Assembly: GCA_035315125.1 (NCBI GenBank) | Contig: DATFYI010000075.1 | Location: 1-5,998 of the forward strand | Direction of reading: 5' to 3' | Source: DATFYI01 sp035315125 | GTDB lineage: Bacteria; Chloroflexota; Anaerolineae; Anaerolineales; Anaerolineaceae | DNA length: 5,998 nt | Shown: piece by piece, positions 4,715 to 5,998 of the stretch | How positions within the stretch are numbered: the first letter of the stretch is position 1 | Layout of the letters: each line of letters starts with the position of its first letter | The notes under the pieces: model-generated | Databases searched by the model: none | The model's input: only the letters and a program-made list of their open reading frames with translations | Told to the model about the DNA's origin: nothing | Program-made: the position numbers and the translations under genes

Positions 4715-5998
4715 ATGAAGTACTATCGTTCGCATGTGTTAGTTTGTGTTGATCCGGAATGTCTGAAGAAGGGCGCTCATGAGGTGCTGGATGCTTTCCA
4801 GGATGAGCTTGTCGCCCAAGGTCTAATTGATGAGGTTCAAGTTCTTGAAACTTCACGTATTGGTGGATGTGCCAACGGCCCTGAGATGATGGTTTATCCC
4901 GAAGGTGTTCACTACACCGGTTTGACAGTCGATGATATTCCGTATTTAGTCGAAGAGCATTTTCTTAAAGGCCGTATTGTCAAAAAGTTCCAGGAACCAG
5001 TAATAACCAGGACAGATGAAGAATTAAGCGCCCCAACTTCCAAAGAAGTTCGCGTTGTCTTGCGTAATTGCGGTGTGATCGACCCAGAGAATATTGAAGA
5101 CTATATATCTGAAAATGGATATATGGCCCTCGGCAAAGTGTTGACCGAATATACGCCAGAACAGACTATCGACGTGATAAAAAAATCGGGTTTGAGGGGA
5201 CGTGGCGGAGCAGGTTTCCCGACTGCAATGAAATGGGAATTATGCCGGGCCACAAAAGATGCACCCAAATACCTGATTTGCAATGCTGATGAAGGCGATC
5301 CCGGAGCGTTTATGAACCGGCGCGTCCTGGAAGGTGATCCGCACTCCGTTTTGGAAGGGATGATCATTGCAGCTTATGCAATCGGCTGCAGCCAGGGATT
5401 TATATACTGTCGCGCCGAATATCCATTGGCAGTAAAAACTCTCAGATTGGCAATCTCGCAAGCCCGAAATTTTGGTCTGCTCGGCAAGAATATCCTCGGC
5501 ACAGATTTTTCGTTTGATATGGAAGTTCGTGTGGGTGCCGGTGCTTTCGTTTGCGGAGAAGAAACTGCATTAATGGCTTCTATCGAAGGAAAGCGTGGTG
5601 AACCGCGCCCAAGACCGCCTTTCCCGGCCGTAAAAGGTCTGTGGGGTAAGCCCTCCAACGTTAATAACGTGGAAACCTATGCAAATGTACCGCAGATCAT
5701 CCTGCGTGGTGCGGAATGGTTTTCTGCGATGGGCACTGAGAAAAGCAAGGGCACCAAAACATTTGCCCTGGCCGGCGATGTCAAGCACACCGGTCTAATC
5801 GAGGTTCCGCTAGGGATTACTTTGCGCGAAGTCATTTTCGATGTTGGCGGTGGAATCAAGGAAGATAAAGGATATAAAGCTGTACAAATTGGCGGCCCAA
5901 TGGGCGGCTGTTTGCCCAGTGAATCTCTTGATCTGCCGATCGATTACGAATCATTAAAAGTTGCCGGGGCCATGATGGGCTCTGGTGGTATGGTAGTT
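4715..5998 (+). CDS. HndC/HydB/NuoF-like NAD(P)H-binding flavoprotein subunit (cut by the right window edge)
   Basis: 428 codons are visible, about 70% of a usual HndC/HydB. Residues 1-90 form an N-terminal thioredoxin-like domain with C11-x4-C16 and C52 (RIGGCANGPEMMVYPEG). The NuoF core follows: FMN-site GLRGRGGAGFPTAMKW (159-174), NAD(H)-site NADEGDPGAFMNR (190-202), GAGAFVCGEETALMASIEG (274-292) and the conserved NVNNVET (315-321). An SLBB-like segment begins at about 348 (FALAGDVKHTGLIEVPLG). The window ends just before the expected ESCGKC [4Fe-4S] motif and C-terminal ferredoxin domain, so those cannot be checked. This subunit takes or gives hydride electrons from NAD(P)H via FMN. It starts at ATG 4715 with AGGA (4702-4705) 9 bases upstream, 59 bases after the HndB-like gene. 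In HydABC enzymes it takes part in electron bifurcation with ferredoxin; that property is inferred here, not shown. Confidence 0.95.
   Translation, partial: MKYYRSHVLVCVDPECLKKGAHEVLDAFQDELVAQGLIDEVQVLETSRIGGCANGPEMMVYPEGVHYTGLTVDDIPYLVEEHFLKGRIVKKFQEPVITRTDEELSAPTSKEVRVVLRNCGVIDPENIEDYISENGYMALGKVLTEYTPEQTIDVIKKSGLRGRGGAGFPTAMKWELCRATKDAPKYLICNADEGDPGAFMNRRVLEGDPHSVLEGMIIAAYAIGCSQGFIYCRAEYPLAVKTLRLAISQARNFGLLGKNILGTDFSFDMEVRVGAGAFVCGEETALMASIEGKRGEPRPRPPFPAVKGLWGKPSNVNNVETYANVPQIILRGAEWFSAMGTEKSKGTKTFALAGDVKHTGLIEVPLGITLREVIFDVGGGIKEDKGYKAVQIGGPMGGCLPSESLDLPIDYESLKVAGAMMGSGGMVV

Noticed and set aside
5101..5859. Several open frames on the minus strand within the NuoF-like gene
   Set aside because: All are antisense to highly conserved FMN- and NAD-binding motifs and give no recognisable protein.
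3181..5998. Respiratory complex I (nuo) operon
   Set aside because: The NuoE- and NuoF-like genes are separated by a GHKL ATPase and an HndB-like ferredoxin, and no membrane or NuoG-type subunit is seen; NuoF carries an N-terminal thioredoxin-like domain typical of hydrogenase-type enzymes.

Overview
The window reads as chromosome of an anaerobic, hydrogen-metabolising bacterium of moderate GC content. Eight of the nine supported genes lie on the + strand and form most of an NAD(P)-linked [FeFe]-hydrogenase (HndABCD / HydABC type) locus with its conserved but poorly understood accessory genes. The gene content occurs in fermentative Clostridia and also in anaerobic Chloroflexota such as Anaerolineae. 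The HisS type and overall sequence style lean me towards an Anaerolineae-like organism, but this is an inference from recall, not a demonstrated assignment.

Layout: (1) bases 1-260, minus strand: the 5' end of hisS (histidyl-tRNA synthetase), cut by the window edge. (2) 261-488: a divergent AT-rich intergenic region with a plausible hisS promoter, a promoter-like element for the rightward genes, an 11-bp inverted repeat and an unproven 46-codon ORF. (3) 489-3037: an accessory cassette of a DRTGG-domain protein, a CBS-pair/RsbW-like ATPase fusion, a second DRTGG-domain protein whose ATG overlaps the preceding stop (ATGA), and a PHP-domain metal-dependent phosphoesterase. (4) 3038-3180: an intergenic region with an 18-bp palindrome matching the ends and length of a Rex (NADH/NAD+-sensing repressor) operator, and a second promoter-like element. 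(5) 3181-5998: the electron-transfer module: NuoE/HndA-like [2Fe-2S] subunit, a stand-alone GHKL ATPase, an HndB-like thioredoxin-fold ferredoxin, and an HndC/NuoF-like flavoprotein cut by the right edge. The catalytic [FeFe]-hydrogenase subunit (HndD/HydA) would be expected just beyond the edge but is not seen.

How they may work together: the NuoE-, HndB- and NuoF-like proteins would move electrons between NAD(P)H, possibly ferredoxin, and hydrogenase. The CBS-ATPase, the second ATPase, the two DRTGG proteins and the PHP protein look like a signalling or assembly set: an adenylate-sensing, anti-sigma-like kinase, its possible partners and a phosphatase-like enzyme. The architectures and the synteny are seen or known. 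The regulatory role is inference and is the most interesting open question here. The Rex-like palindrome suggests redox control of the structural genes.
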